Below, one piece after another: positions 34,922-47,300 of a stretch of DNA of 64,000 nucleotides (position 1 is the first letter of the stretch; each line of letters starts with the position of its first letter). The notes beneath the pieces were generated by a model. That model made no database searches and had not been told where the DNA came from. It saw only the letters and a list, made by a program, of their open reading frames with translations. Both the position numbers and the translations under genes were made by a program. The stretch is from Sphaerolaimus hirsutus. Its lineage: Eukaryota; Nematoda; Chromadorea; Monhysterida; Sphaerolaimidae. Location of the stretch: assembly GCA_964036195.1 (NCBI GenBank), contig OZ038457.1, positions 6,475,147 to 6,539,146 of the forward strand, in the 5' to 3' direction.

Positions 34922-35669
34922 TCTGATATGCGAAGAATTTGAATGTGCTTTTGTTAGTGAATGAAGAGTCTGAGAAATTTTATAAACATCTAATCAAGGT
35001 AGAAATGTATTTAATCATTCATTGACGTAAACGTGTGATCCACGACGATTGATTGATTTTGATGTAACATGATTTTTCATTTTCAAATTTGTCCCTGCTG
35101 TCTTCTGTGCGCAATTGTCGCACCGCACACTGAAAATTGGCGATACAAAATTTTAACGTTTTTTTTGCGAAGTCATAACTCAAAGTTGTAATTAAAAAAC
35201 GATCATACTGATCTTTAATCGTCTGAACCGCATGAAATTTCTGCAGTTTTTCCGTCCTGTCCTAACTAAAATCGTTCGAACCGACTTGTTTAGAGTTGCC
35301 CTTAAACTGAAACGTTCGAATTCATATTCCCACATTCCCGTATGCCGTACGGCAATGTGCACATCTTTGTGGTTGGTATTTATTGAGCACAAGCGTCAAA
35401 AACCTGAAGATATGTATGAATAGTTTACCGTATTTCCCCGAAATACCCCCCGGGGTGATTGTTTCAGAGTGAGAATTTGCAGGGGGTTTAACAAAGGGGG
35501 GGGGGTATTTCGAGAGGGGTATTATGTCGCCAGAAGAGCTACCAAAATGAGCTACAAAACTTTTTGTCCATAGTTTTAAAGGTTGATGGAGATTAGTTTT
35601 TACCTCTCCATTTTACTTAAGCTGAAAACTCCTACAGTTTTTTCGGTTATTTAATTTTTGTTACCCAGT
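34922..35669. other. Downstream region of the oxygenase gene
   Basis: AT-rich. A truncated ACCGTATTTCCCCGAAATAC element occupies about 35427-35530, with no clear right terminus. No gene seen; frames at 35192-35423 on both strands overlap one another and carry no motif. Confidence 0.5.
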
Positions 35670-35845
35670 TGGCAGTATCAGACACTGTAAAGTAAAGTGT
35701 CAAACGTCATGAAGTGTCATTTGTCATGACAAATGTAAAGTGTCAATTGTCATGCAAAGTTCAGTAATAAAATATTTTGGTTTTGTTTTGTTTGACATTC
35801 GTTGACGCTTCACTTTACAGTTTCAGGGTCTGGGATTTGTGGCAC
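35670..35845 (-). mobile_element. Introner-family element
   Basis: Left end TGGCAGTATCAGACACTGTAAAG and right end TTTCAGGGTCTGGGATTTGTGGCAC followed by CTG. The middle holds AATGTAAAGTGTCAATTGTC and a GTTTTGTTTTGTTTGAC loop. It lies between genes with its donor end on the minus strand. Confidence 0.7.
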
Positions 35846-35980
35846 CTGTGCCATTCTGCGCAATATAAAAGACTAGATGCAACTTCTCAACATTCGAATA
35901 GTTGAATCAACGTAAAAGGTCACATTTTAACAATCCGCTTCAATAGACAGACACCCAAAGAAGTTCGGAATCGTTTTCGA

Positions 35981-36407
35981 TCAATCTCTGATGTGCGTCG
36001 GATCGGGCAGCAATATAAGAAAGCGTCGCTTGTCCACGCGGCTGCGATAGTTTTGCACTGTGTGCGGCACGGCCAGGGGGCAGTCCCAGACCCTAAAAAG
36101 TGTCAAATGTCATGCAGTGTCGAAAGTCCTGGAAAATGCCCCGCAAAATGCCAACCGAGATCCCATTTTGCAGGGCATTTTCCATGAATTTTGACACTTT
36201 GCATGACATTTGACATTTTACAGGGTCTGTGATTTGCACCAGGCGATACAAGCCGTGCCCCGTCGGCTTGGCGGGCATCAACGCGTTTCCGGTCACCTGC
36301 GACGAACCCCACGCCGTTGGCACGCTGCCGTATGAGAGCAGCGACAATAGCAATAACAGTGTTAGACGAGATGAACCCATAGCGATCAATATGTTTACGG
36401 TGTGCAA
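35981..36407 (-). CDS. Small secreted peptide-precursor-like protein interrupted by an introner
   Basis: Minus-strand exon 36407-36240 encodes a signal peptide (MGSSRLTLLLLLSLLSYGSV after an optional 9-residue lead) and continues to PTGHGLYRL. An introner-family element follows (36239-36074), and beyond it 36073-35981 continues in phase: AVPHTVQNYRSRV, DKRRFLILLP, then DPTHIRD and TGA. The total is 86 aa. The DKRR would be a typical prohormone convertase site, so a neuropeptide or hormone precursor is possible; no family recognised. The intron would have GT at the donor but TG at the acceptor, because the flanking duplication is CTG rather than CAG. If instead the next AG (CACACAG) is used, a different Cys-containing C-terminus results. 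Confidence 0.45.
36074..36239 (-). mobile_element. Introner-family element with CTG duplication in a small secreted gene
   Basis: On the minus strand: CTG, then GTGCAAATCACAGACCCTGTAAA, arms with CAAATGTCATGCAAAGTG and AAATGCCCTGCAAAATG, then TTTAGGGTCTGGGACTGCCCC, then CTG. The acceptor AG is missing because the 3-bp duplication reads CTG. Confidence 0.85.
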
Positions 36408-36783
36408 GGAAGATGTGTGAGGAGAGAATTGTTAGAAAATGTGACACTGAAGTTTTTTTAAATGGAATATTTTTTTCTGGACATTTCAGAACTTAAACAA
36501 ACATGGAAACTCAACATTTGTTATATAAACGGACACTAAAATGAGTTTTTTTGTAGAACACGGAAACACAGAAAGACAGACATGTCTTTTGAGTTTTTTC
36601 AGGCACATGATTTGAACTGAACAATGTGAGTGTGTGAATGCATAAGGTAACTATGCTTTTATGTATTTAGGTATGTCTCTTGTAAACTTCTATTGAAATA
36701 ATAAATCCCCTTGAGTCTTATTTAAGTATATAAATGTTTTTCGACACATAAAAGTCAGTCAAAATTATAGAATACATGACCTG

Positions 36784-36975
36784 GTGCCAATCCCAAGCCC
36801 TGTAAAGTGTAAAGTAAAGTGTCAAATGTAAAGTCAAATGCAAAGTAAAGTGTCAATTGTCATGCAAAGTTCAGTAATAAAATCTTTTCTTTTTTGGTTT
36901 GATTGACACTTGACTTTGCATTTGACTTTACACTTGACACTTTACTTTACACTTTACAGGGCTTGGGACTGCCCC
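36784..36975 (+). mobile_element. Introner-family element, CTG-flanked, intergenic
   Basis: CTG / GTGCCAATCCCAAGCCCTG ... CAGGGCTTGGGACTGCCCC / CTG. Same CCCAAGCCC subfamily as 1263-1455, with AGTTCAGTAATAAAATC in the loop. No exon evidence on either side. Confidence 0.9.
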
Positions 36976-37140
36976 CTGAGTGATGTATTACATTTGCGCA
37001 GTTTCATTGGGAGGCATATTAGATGGCTGCTGTTAGATCATATTAGATGCATATTAGATCCTGTCAGCGAAACACATCTTGCTGACATGGTCGAAAACAC
37101 GGCATGCGAGCATGAAGTTATTTGAAAAACAGGGTGAAAA

Positions 37141-37332
37141 ATGTCCCTGTACGGTTCCGCACATGAACTCAAACCTGACCAAAATGCACTGGCTGACTTC
37201 GGATTCGCGATGTCACAGTCATCGCGACGCGATCTCAAATCTGATAGCAAAGCGAATCAAACACTGAATGGCAGTGTATACGCCGAGCAAACGGCGCAAT
37301 TGCCACGATATAATTGGCACGTGGTATTCTAG
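37141..37332 (+). CDS. Possible small ORF, 63 aa, unknown
   Basis: ATG-initiated frame with protein-like composition (MSLYGSAHELKPDQNALADF at the start, ending PRYNWHVVF). It has no in-frame upstream extension, no motif, and no splice evidence. It could be a chance open frame in a repeat-free gap between 36976 and 37498. Confidence 0.2.
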   Translation: MSLYGSAHELKPDQNALADFGFAMSQSSRRDLKSDSKANQTLNGSVYAEQTAQLPRYNWHVVF

Positions 37333-37497
37333 CTACCGTATAAGCTAGTTTTTCTTCACTTCTTCTAACCGCACCGGCTGCCTAACAACTACTGACACTC
37401 CTCACGGGAAATGGTCGACACCGGTCCCAAGAACAATTGTGATAAAACGTTTCGCATTGTGATTGATATTTGACGCTTATTTAGTTCCTCTCGCATT

Positions 37498-37742
37498 GGC
37501 CCTACACACACTAGTTTTTACCGTGACTTGTGTGAAAACTGAAATGGCGGCATGGCGACATTCAGCCTACTCTTATTGTATGCTATATGTGTTTTAGTTT
37601 TCAAATTTTCAATTTGTAACTTTTATTAAATTCTATTCAAATTTAATTTTAATTAAATCATCCAACCGGGTTCATTTAATCACATTTTAAAAAAATTCAG
37701 TTTTCACACGAAGTCATGGTGAAAACTAGTGTGTGTAGGCAC
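37498..37742. mobile_element. MITE with CACACACTAGTTTT ends
   Basis: GGCCCTACACACACTAGTTTTTACCG and GGTGAAAACTAGTGTGTGTAGGC are inverted repeats. Inner arms: ACTTGTGTGAAAACTGAAA / TTCAGTTTTCACACGAAGT. The interior is AT-rich. Confidence 0.85.
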
Positions 37743-37781
37743 AATAGGACAACCGATGGGACTCAGTGATATAGTGATCAC

Positions 37782-38568
37782 CAGAGTTGTTAAAATACCG
37801 GTATTTTTGGAAAGTGTAAGTGTAAGTGTAAATACACTTTCCAAATTTTGAGTATGGATACCAAAAGTGTAAGGTATTTTAAAAATACCTAGGAAAGTGT
37901 AAAAAAAAGTGTAAGTGTAAAAATTTTTATAGAAAGAGCTCTCACTGTTGAGCATTAGAATACACCACTGTTTTCACCTTTAGATCACTATATTTGTCAT
38001 TTTTATGCATCATGTCACATTTTACTGCCTTTTATGAAACATTTCAGACTCTAGCAAATACTGTAGTGGTATGAAGTTCACTAATAATGGCACTTTTTCA
38101 GTGTTGATATTTACTGATTAAGTAATGCGATACACACTGCTTAAATGCAAGATTGGACATGCAGAAAATGTCAATGCAAAAGCCAGTTGACTTTGTGTCC
38201 AGCTGGTGAATTTCCATTGATCTTGTCCTTTTTACAAAAGTATGATGAAACTGTAGAATACCATGAGTACTGATCAAAGGTTGGAGATCAAAGGCCAGTT
38301 TGTACATTTGCCATATTTTCTACATTCAATGCATAACTGCATGTGTGCAGTGTGCAGTTATCTTTTGTACATGACCCTATTGTATGCTTTCTCAAAAGCA
38401 TAAAACAGGGCCATCTGAAAGAAAAAAATACACTTTCTGTACCCGGGTATTTTGCTCAGGAAAGTGTAAAAAAGTGTATGGGTATTTTATGAAAGTGTAA
38501 GTGTAAGTGTAAATATACCCATTTACCCGTGTATTTCGGGTAAGTGTAAATACACTTTTGCAACTCTG
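37782..38568. mobile_element. CAGAGTTG-ended word element (AAGTGT version)
   Basis: CAGAGTTG...CAACTCTG flanked by GTGATCAC on both sides, so the perfect inverted end extends to 16 bp. Near the left end, GGTATTTTTGGAAA is followed by AGTGTAAGTGTAAGTGTAA. Near the right end are TACCCGGGTATTTTGCTCAGG and TATTTCGGGTAAGTGTAAAT. Each position that reads AACGTA in the 12-kb copy reads AGTGTA here. Confidence 0.85.
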
Positions 38569-39605
38569 GTGATCACATTCATTAGTAGTCCTGATCACAA
38601 AATCGGAAAAACAATGAATACATGAATGAATATGCGGATGGCATGTGGGGGCCATGTGCCATTACGCAAGTAAACCCATCACACATGTCAAACTGGCACA
38701 CATTTCACTTTACCCAGCATGCTGAAAATATGCAATAAAACACATGACCTAGTGATTTTAAAGGTGAAAATCTATCAAAAGTAGGAAAATAAGCAACTTT
38801 GGGTGAAAATTAGGGTAAAATTGCTCAACAGCGTGCAATGTGCAGGGGGGCTGTTCAGGATAAAGTAACCAAAAATTTTGCTTCTGGTAAAGATAGATAG
38901 CTGGGCAGTTTGGGGTGGGGTTACCCGCCCCCTTTCCTACCCCAATGGGTAAAATGTGTCTAATATGGGTCTACATGTGTAATGGGTATAGGCCAGACCC
39001 TTATGTGGGGTCTAAACATGTGCAAAAGCTATAGGTATATGATAAGAAAACCACTGTTTCCACATCAAATGCGGTAAAATGCAACTTTTTGGAGCAAAAA
39101 AAACCTTTACAAAAACACAGAAAACACGGAAATTAGAGTTTTTTCATGAAAGAGACTCAACACATAACTATTCATTTTTCAAAAATTCAAAATGCAGAAA
39201 CTGTTTTATTTTGAGAACTTACCCATCATTGCATATCAGATGGTGAATTGGCAAATATTTATGTACAGAGAACCACGTGGATTTACAATAGGGGCTACCT
39301 TACACGAAGCCGTAATAAATGAATCGCGCGGAAAAATAATTCAATGAATAATTAACTTAGTAACATATCGTTTCCGCCAGCTGCGACCGTGTCCCCCTGA
39401 AAAAATACAATCAGCAGAATCCAATTTCTACCTAGACTCGGCAGATATAACAGTTAGTATGGACACCTACCATAACCCATCTGAATAATGAATAAAAAAT
39501 TAGACAGTTTTTTCATCATTTCATTATTACTATGGAAATTTTTTATTAAAATTTTATTCATTAAATTATGGTACGATTCTGCGAATACTTTGCGGTCCGC
39601 GGGAA
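38569..39605. other. Gene-free repeat-derived stretch
   Basis: 38750-38940 is a degraded GATAGATAGCTG/poly-G repeat related to 4305-4802. 39110-39200 has ACACAGAAAACACGG words. No gene seen. 39430-39600 is repeated with variation at 45460-45600 (ACCTACCATAACCCATCTGAAT, ATTTTATTCATTAAATTATGGTA), so it is a dispersed repeat. Confidence 0.5.
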
Positions 39606-39765
39606 TGAGCCCACACACGCTAGTTGACATCGACACCAAATGTCAACTGGTGCCGATCCCGATTGAGCCGAGCCGACGAATGACGTTCAAACGCAAGCTT
39701 TGAATTGGGAACGGAACCAGTTGATATTTGGTGTCGATGTAAACTAGCGTGGGTGAGGCCATTGC
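39606..39765. mobile_element. Palindromic MITE, CACACACGCTAGTTGACATCG ends
   Basis: CACACACGCTAGTTGACATCG / CGATGTAAACTAGCGTGGGTG, inner arms ACACCAAATGTCAACTGGTG / ACCAGTTGATATTTGGTGT, short centre. A second copy lies at 42586-42740. Confidence 0.85.
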
Positions 39766-39986
39766 AGGTGATTTGCGAAAATATTATTCGCGTAGAAATA
39801 GGAATTAGAGAAGGGCGTAGCAGGTGTAAAATATATTATTAAACCTGGCGTTTTCAGCAGCTTTGAAAGTAACATTAATTTATTTAGTTTAACCAACGCA
39901 AGAAGACGATTTTCTAAAAAAGACAGCCAAATTTTTTTGTACTTATTATACTTATTCCATGGTTTACCTCAACATCCAATACAATT

Positions 39987-40621
39987 GAGGCGTCTACTTT
40001 TAAAAGTCGACAAGTCCAAAATATGAAAATTTCGAGTTAGACCCGGAAACGTCATCTGGGGCTACTTCCGCACATTTTTTATAATTTTCCATAAATTTTT
40101 TGACCTCACATGCTCATATGGCAAAGTGCCAAATTTGACATTTTTTAGGAAAAATGCAAAAATTTCGGGCAAGAAGTCGACAAGTCCACTTAGTTTCGGT
40201 CTAAAAGTCGACAAGTCCACCCTTTGCCTTCGTTTTTTATGGGAAAAAATAGCAAGAAATGTGATAAGTCCATCATGGACACCGATTTCTAAAAGTCGAC
40301 AAGTCCATAAATAGCCCATAAGGCAGCGTCGCCTTCGCCGGGAATAAAAATGTTCTCGAGTGCAAGAAGTCGACAAGTCCATTTCCCTCCCCAAAACAGT
40401 TTTGCTCTGACCGAATGGAAATTTATAGACACCCTATTTTTCACATATAGGTTGAGAACAGGGGCTGAAAATCTGACACTTTATTGTCAACATATGGAAC
40501 TTGATGGAAAGCATGAGAGAGCCAGATTGGACACGCACCACGGGCCTGGAATTGGATCGGAAACTCAAAATGCGATTTACTCAAAATCACATTTTGTGGA
40601 CTTTTAGAAGTAGAGGCCTCA
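39987..40621. mobile_element. AAAAGTCGACAAGTCCA-word element
   Basis: GAGGCGTCTACTTTTAAAAG at the left, TTTTAGAAGTAGAGGCCTC at the right. AAGTCGACAAGTCCA recurs six or more times inside. The inverted copy is 45828-46459, in GMPPB. Then 40682-40742 is a solo right end of an introner copy (ATTTTACAGGGTCTG) with no partner. Confidence 0.8.
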
Positions 40622-40947
40622 ATAGTGGAATTTTCCAGCAAAAGCATGGAATTTTCTAGTAGAAACTCGGTTGCCATTTTGCAGGGCATTTCACATGACT
40701 TTTGACACTTTGCATTACATTTGGCATTTTACAGGGTCTGATGTAAGGCGTGATGACGACGAAGTGATGACGTCATGAAGACGACGTGATGGCGAGAGGT
40801 GATGATGGCGACGAAAGTGATCACGTCATGATGGAGCGTTTCCTCCGGAAAAATATAAGGCGCAATGTCATCCGAGTATACTCATTTGCCTGATTCAGAT
40901 TAGATTTATGATAAATTTTTAGTCAATGAATACCGTATCGGCGGCCC

Positions 40948-41326
40948 GCACAGTTGACACACGTGTGTCAACAGGTGGCAGTCCCAAGCCCTGTAAAGTG
41001 TAAAGTAAAGTGTCAATTGTAAACTCAAATGCAAGGTAAACTGTCGCGCAAAGTTCAGTAATAAGATCTTTTCTTTTTTGTTTTCATTGACACTTTACTT
41101 CCATTTGACTTTACATTTGACACATTACTTTACAGGGCTTGGGACTGCCCCCTGGAATCTGTCAACTCAAGATTTTGGTATTTCGTGTTCTCCAAATGCA
41201 TTAGCGGCAATGTTGGAAAAAAATTGCAGTAAGTGCATTGGAAGATCGCTCTGCGACACGGGAAGTCGAAATCTGTGTTGGCACAGACGAGTTGACACAC
41301 ATGTGTCAACTAGTGTGTGGGACGTC
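40948..41326. mobile_element. CACACGTGTGTCAAC-ended MITE interrupted by an introner
   Basis: Left arm GTTGACACACGTGTGTCAAC, right arm GTTGACACACATGTGTCAAC, with TAGTGTGTGGGAC outside. The introner element 40975-41151 (GTGGCAGTCCCAAGCCC...GGGCTTGGGACTGCCCC) lies inside. Its flanks are CAG on the left and CTG on the right. Confidence 0.75.
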
Positions 41327-41631
41327 ACTGTTGCTGCAGAAACAGTAGTTTACTAACACCAGTGAACACAAATCTGAGTACTCATACATCAGTTATGAAC
41401 GTATTTTCGTTTTATATGAGTTTACAATGTAATTGCCGTCAACTAAGATTACAAGGTATACTCAAAGGTCAAATATGTTCAAAGCTGATTTATGATAACT
41501 CAATCTTGGGTTTACCGTGGTTAGTAAGCTTTTTAGCGTGCGCAGTGTCATTGTGAACAACAGGTTTAAATTCTTGTTCATTCATGAACATAATTATGGC
41601 TTGAAAGAGATAATGTACCTTCTAGGGTTGG

Positions 41632-42267
41632 AAAAAAAATCAAGTTATTTTAAATGCCTTGATTTAAAAAAAATCGATTTTTTTTTAAATCGCCCAAAAT
41701 AGGTATAGAGAAAAAATGTGTAAAATATGTTGTTTCATACAATGTATTGTTATGTCTATTGTGGTCATATTATGACTGTGGAGTCATGGGATAGCATTAT
41801 AAGCAGTGATTTCGTTCAAAAATATCCATTTTTACATCGACTTATTACGTATATCACCTTTTGTCGAAAATTTGTGACTTCAAGTGAAGTGCACATGGAA
41901 TATTGTTTAAATAAGGTTGTAAGAAAAGGCTCACACATTGACAGTGATGTTACACACTGTAGAAGTATATGGGGGCACATCGGTTAAATATTATATACTA
42001 CACTAGCATATCACGGCTTATTTTTACATTGTAGCATGAATAAATGGAAGTTTTTACACTAAAAATGCCCCAAAACCCATGAAAACACCACCAATGGTAA
42101 TGTGCATGTGAAATTGCGCGCTTGCACACAAAAAATTGCAAAATACCTATTGCAAGTCTACCAAAAAAATTTCCTTTTGATTTTTTAAAATTAAAATCAG
42201 TTTCCACCCTGTGAAAAAAAAATCAGATTTAAAAAAATCAGTTAAAAAAATCAAGTGCCAACCCTAG
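41632..42267. mobile_element. CTAGGGTTGG-ended MITE of AAATCGATTTTTT words
   Basis: CTAGGGTTGGAAAAAAAATC and AGTGCCAACCCTAG with TACCTT on both outer sides, a good target duplication candidate. Interior arms are poly-A/T-rich AATCAAG / CTTGATTT. Intact counterpart of the interrupted element at 13268-14141. Confidence 0.8.
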
Positions 42268-42585
42268 TACCTTCTTTGAGCAATTAATTAGAAACTTCTT
42301 TGTCTCATAAAAAAGCTGTAAAAACCTATAAACATCTTACGGTGTTTTCTAAAGCTCAGTTTCCTTTTTTCATTTCGTAATAACCGTTTTTATCTCTTTC
42401 TGCAAGGCGACGCCACATATTTCTTCATAGTTCCACATTAACTATTTATATGCATAATCAATTTATTTAGCTCGAGTTAGGGATGTGCCGCGTTTTTTAC
42501 CGTTTTTTAAACGCAAGCATCAAAACGTTTTTTAAAAACGGGATCACTAAAAAGTTGTGTTCCATCCCTAGTTCGAGTCACAATG

Positions 42586-42740
42586 GCGCCACACACGCTA
42601 GTTGACATCGACACCAAATATCAACTGTTCCGTTCCCAATTCAAAGCTTGCGTTTAAACGGATCGTCAGCAAGCTTTGAATGTTCGATGGCACCAGTTGA
42701 CATTTGGTGTCGATGTCAACTAGCGTGTGTGGGGCCATTA
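42586..42740. mobile_element. Palindromic MITE, second CACACACGCTAGTTGACATCG copy
   Basis: CACACACGCTAGTTGACATCG and CGATGTCAACTAGCGTGTGTG with arms ACACCAAATATCAACTG / CAGTTGACATTTGGTGT. The centre contains a short local inversion of AAGCTTTGAAT / ATTCAAAGCTT. Confidence 0.88.
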
Positions 42741-44387
42741 CCGTGGAATGCATATTCAAATCAGTGACACATGGACAAGCGCAACACAGAAATGACGCAA
42801 CAACGCTGAACCAAGGTTCGCAGATAAAAAATAAATAAATAAAAAGGCACAAAATAATTACGGCCAACAATTTGAGCGGGCACAAAGCCGCTATGACAAT
42901 TTAAAGTAAGGCACGAGCGAGTGAGGCACCCACGTGATGGAATTACTAGCCTTCTCATATACTCACAATAGCACAGGATTGTTAGAGAATAAGCCGCACA
43001 ATTAAATATCGGCGGCAAATATATAATTACTAACATACCTAGATAATAAAATACCTAGATTCAATGGGATACTTATCCGGAATGAATATGTCGCACTAAT
43101 TATATGTGATACGTCAACGCCTTTGAAGTATCATATAATTAGACAAAAAGTATCCTATAATTAGGAGGAATAATAAAATTGACGCCAGAAAAATGCTATA
43201 CAACGTGCTACGCACTTGCAGAGCAACCGACAACAGCTAAATACATAAGCCGCAGTTGTAAAGAACTTGTATCAAAGCTTAAAGTTTACTGACCGCGCAC
43301 TTTAGTGAGAATGTTATCAAAGTATATTATTTGGATAAAGGATAGCAAAACTTTCTTTAACTTTTGACAAATCTGGCGCATAATTTATCACGTGACTCTA
43401 TTCATCAAAACATGGTGGCATTCTAAGTAAAATATGCGGTCTGGTACATAAAAATACTAAAACACGGAAGGGGGAAATTAAAAAAAATATTGTATACAGA
43501 ATGCATCACAGCGCGGATAAGAAAGCTTTGAGGAGCAGAAAAAATGGAAGGTAAAAATTGTAGAAAAGCTTCAATCTGAAAATATTTCTTCCAATAGAAG
43601 GGCGCCATTAGATTTTTCTGTTGAAACGTATACTCAGCTAACCACAGCTAGGTATACAGTTTTCTGAATGAAACACTCGAGCATGAAGTGATCGTTCATA
43701 AAATAAAAATTGTTAAAACATAAAAACAAAAACTTTTCATGCATTTCAAAAATGCTTTTTCGTTGTTTTTAATGTATCTACGCACACTAGTTCGAACCGC
43801 GACCTCAGTGAAAACTGATATTTTTTCGAATGCAAAAAATGAATCAACTCAGTTGAATGATTGAATTTTATTTGAAATGGACCGACTTAACTTCACTTAA
43901 TGAAAGCTTAACTTTGAAAATTTGATAACTAAAACACATAAGATATACAATACGTGTACACTGGATGTAACCATGTCGTTGAAGTTTTCACCTCGTCACG
44001 GTGTAAACTAGTGTGTGTAGTCGCAATATTACTCTTATGTGAAGCTGATATTGTGAAAGTGGTTACATATTTAAGTGTTGTGTTGGCTCGTTGTTTTGTT
44101 GCTTAGGACATAAGTATTTATGTGCATATAGTAAACACATTTGAGTGGCAACATTAAGTTGTCATGTTTAAGATAAAAATTTTAATGACTAATGTGATGC
44201 CTGGCGGCGTTTCTGAAGCACCCTCAGAGAAAGGTAATGCCTTTAAGTGTATTCTTCAGGGGAAAACAGAGTGTTTTCAATTCAAACGTCACTTGTGTCT
44301 TTGCACGTTGGACGCGCCCACTTACTAAACTCTCTAAATTCCCTTCTTTTAGAAGAAACCCAGCACAGGTAATTAAATAAATCACCC
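42741..44387. other. AT-rich gene-free stretch with one MITE
   Basis: No gene identified. 43784-44028 is a MITE with CGCACACTAGTTCGAACC and TAAACTAGTGTGTGTAGTCGC ends. 43420-43610 includes a short inverted pair. The remainder holds nothing I can name. Confidence 0.5.
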
Positions 44388-47300
44388 TCACATAATGATA
44401 TCCGGCTCGGGCACATTGGCCGAGATGCACTTGTGTGGCAAAATACGCGCGCCGTTCAAGTACAGCTCGTCGCGGACGAGCACGTCCTCGCCCAACACGC
44501 ACACGTTCTCCATGCGCACCCACCTGCCCACGTCGCAGCGCCAGCCCACCAGACACGAGTCTAGCCACGCGTGCGATCTGCGGGGAGTCGAATATTTGGA
44601 ACGTAAATTTGAACTTGGCAATAGGGTTACAACGGGAACCGTTGATTTTCGGAAGTTGGCGGTCCCGATCACCAAAATTGAAGAAAAAAACAATCCTAAT
44701 CGCGAATCGCGATCCCGAATATTTTAGAATCCCGATCCCGATAAAATTGGCCTAATGGCGAAAATTTGTTGGGAGGGGCGTGTATATCGCTGAATGTTTA
44801 CGGTCAACTTCAATTTTCCATTCTTCTTTACCGTCTCAAAAAGTTTCGCTTTCATTTCAGAATCGTTTCAAAATCCCGCTCCAGGCTCAAAAGACTCAAC
44901 ATTCGTGAACACAACTTCAAGCGGCGGCACACAGTGACTTAAAGTGCCACACGCAACCGAATTAGTCACCTGATCACGGTGCGCGCGAGCACGGAGCAGT
45001 TTCGCAGGCGCACGCCGGACTCGACCACCACGTCGGGCCCGATGACCACGTTGGGGCCCACGCGGCAGTCCGCGCCCACTGTTGCTGTGGAGTCCTGAGA
45101 ATTGGGGGGGGGGGGCATTTTTTTTGGGGGGGGGGGGTGGGGGGTTGAGATTTTTTGTCAAAATGTTTGGGGGGTTGATAGCCTGATCCACGGCACAAAA
45201 AAACTAATAATAATAACCAAACCACAGTCGGGCACTCCCTGACACTAAATGACATCAAACAATTTCCAATTGGTACAGTTGTACAGAAAGGCAAATAGGT
45301 TGACCCCCCACTACGGAAAGTGAAAGCAGAGTATGAAACAAACAGTAAATATTCTTCAAGAAAGTAACTATTTGAATCTTAAATATTTCACTTAACAAGC
45401 TGCTTCAAGTCAGCGTTTAAATGGAAATTCAAGTGACAATTGACGTGTGTATACTCGGCGGACATCACACTTAGTATGAAGACCTACCATAACCCATCTG
45501 AATTATGAACCAAAATTATACAGTTTTTCATCATAATATTTCGGCTTAACCATGGAATAATCTATCATAGGATTTTATTCATCAAATTATGGTAAGATTC
45601 CGCGCAAGTGTGCCCTCCACTCGGTGTAACTAACAATAAGCACGTTTCCGTGTATGGCGTCGCTGTTCGGCTGCAGCAGCTCGGGCGCGGTCTCGCGCAC
45701 GTGCTGCAGGTACAGCCGCGTGCCGCTTAGAAAATCTCGCGGCTGACCAACGTCCATCCAGAAGCCTGGGAATGACATCAGAATAATTATTATATATTAT
45801 GATCATGATAAATAAATACATATATTTGAGGCGTCTAATTCTAAAAGTCGACAAGTCCACAAAATGCGATTTTGAGTAAATCGCATTTTAGGTTTCAGAC
45901 CCAATTCCAGGCCCGTGGTGCGTGTCCAATTGGGCTCCCTCATGTTTTCCATTAAGTTCCATATTATGACTATAAAGTTTTCAGCCCCTAATCTCAACGT
46001 GTATGTGAGAAATGGGGTGTCTATAAAATTCCATTTGGTCAGAGCAAAACTGTTTCAGGAAGGGAAATGGACTTGTCGACATCTTGCACGCGAGAACATT
46101 GTTGTTCCCGGGGAAGCAGGGGCTGCCTTATGGGAAAATTATGGACTTGTCGCTTTTTAGAAATCGGTGTCCACACAGGACTTATCACATTTCTTGCTAT
46201 TTTTTCCCATAAAAAAGGATGCGGAGGATGGACTTGTCGACTTTTAGCCCAAAACTAAGTGGACTTGTCGACTTCTTGCCCAGACTTTTTGCATTTTTCC
46301 CCAAAAATGTCAAAATTGGCACTTTGCCATATGGGCATGTGAGGTCAAAAAATTTATGGAAATGATGACAAATGTGCAGAAATAGCCCCAGATGACGTTT
46401 CCGGGCCTAACTCGAAATTTTCATGTTGGACTTGTCGACTTTTAGAATTGGACGCCTCATTTACATCAGGGTTTTTTACCTCTTTAAAGCGAATGCTAAA
46501 TCACTTCACAACTGAAATGAATCGAACCTGGCAACACCATTGCGTACAGGTCGCCATCTGCCGCCATCGCGGGAAACACCTCCTTTTCTATCGATGTCGG
46601 TCTCAACTGAATGTGGAAATTGACCGATTAAATCAATGGCGCTTTATTGGGAGACGTTTCCAAAAGTGACCGGAATGCGTTTCAGAATGGACGGATTGAA
46701 GATGTACAAGCCAGCGTTGATTTTGTTCCCGACGTATTCTTGCGGCTTTTCAACGAATCTCTCGATGCATCCGTTGCTGGGCTCGAAAACCACAACACCG
46801 TACTTTGAAGGTTCTTCAACGCGTGTCACCTGGAATTTGATGAAGTAAAAATTAAGCGATTGATCTCTCAAATACCGTATTACGTCGAATTATCCTCCCT
46901 CGAAATACCCCCAGGTTTGAGAGCTGAGGAAAAAGTGGACCCCTATTCGAAAAAATCCCCGTCTGAAATATTGCACATCATGTATACAATGTACGGGCGT
47001 GCACTGATACGCACACGTGCCCGATACGCACATATGCCTGTTTTTTTCGTTTGACACTTTTTCAAGTGATTTTCAGATATGAGTAAAGTGAAAAAAAGTT
47101 GCGCAATGACATTAGTAAACTTTTTCACTTCACTCATATCTGAAAATCACTTGAAAATGTGTCAAATAAAAAACAGTGAAAAATGGCTATTTTTCACTGT
47201 TTTTTTTTCACTTGACACATTTTCAAGTGATTTTCTGATATGAGTGAAGTGAAAAAAGTTCACTCATGTCATTGCGCAACTTTTTTCACTTTACTCATAT

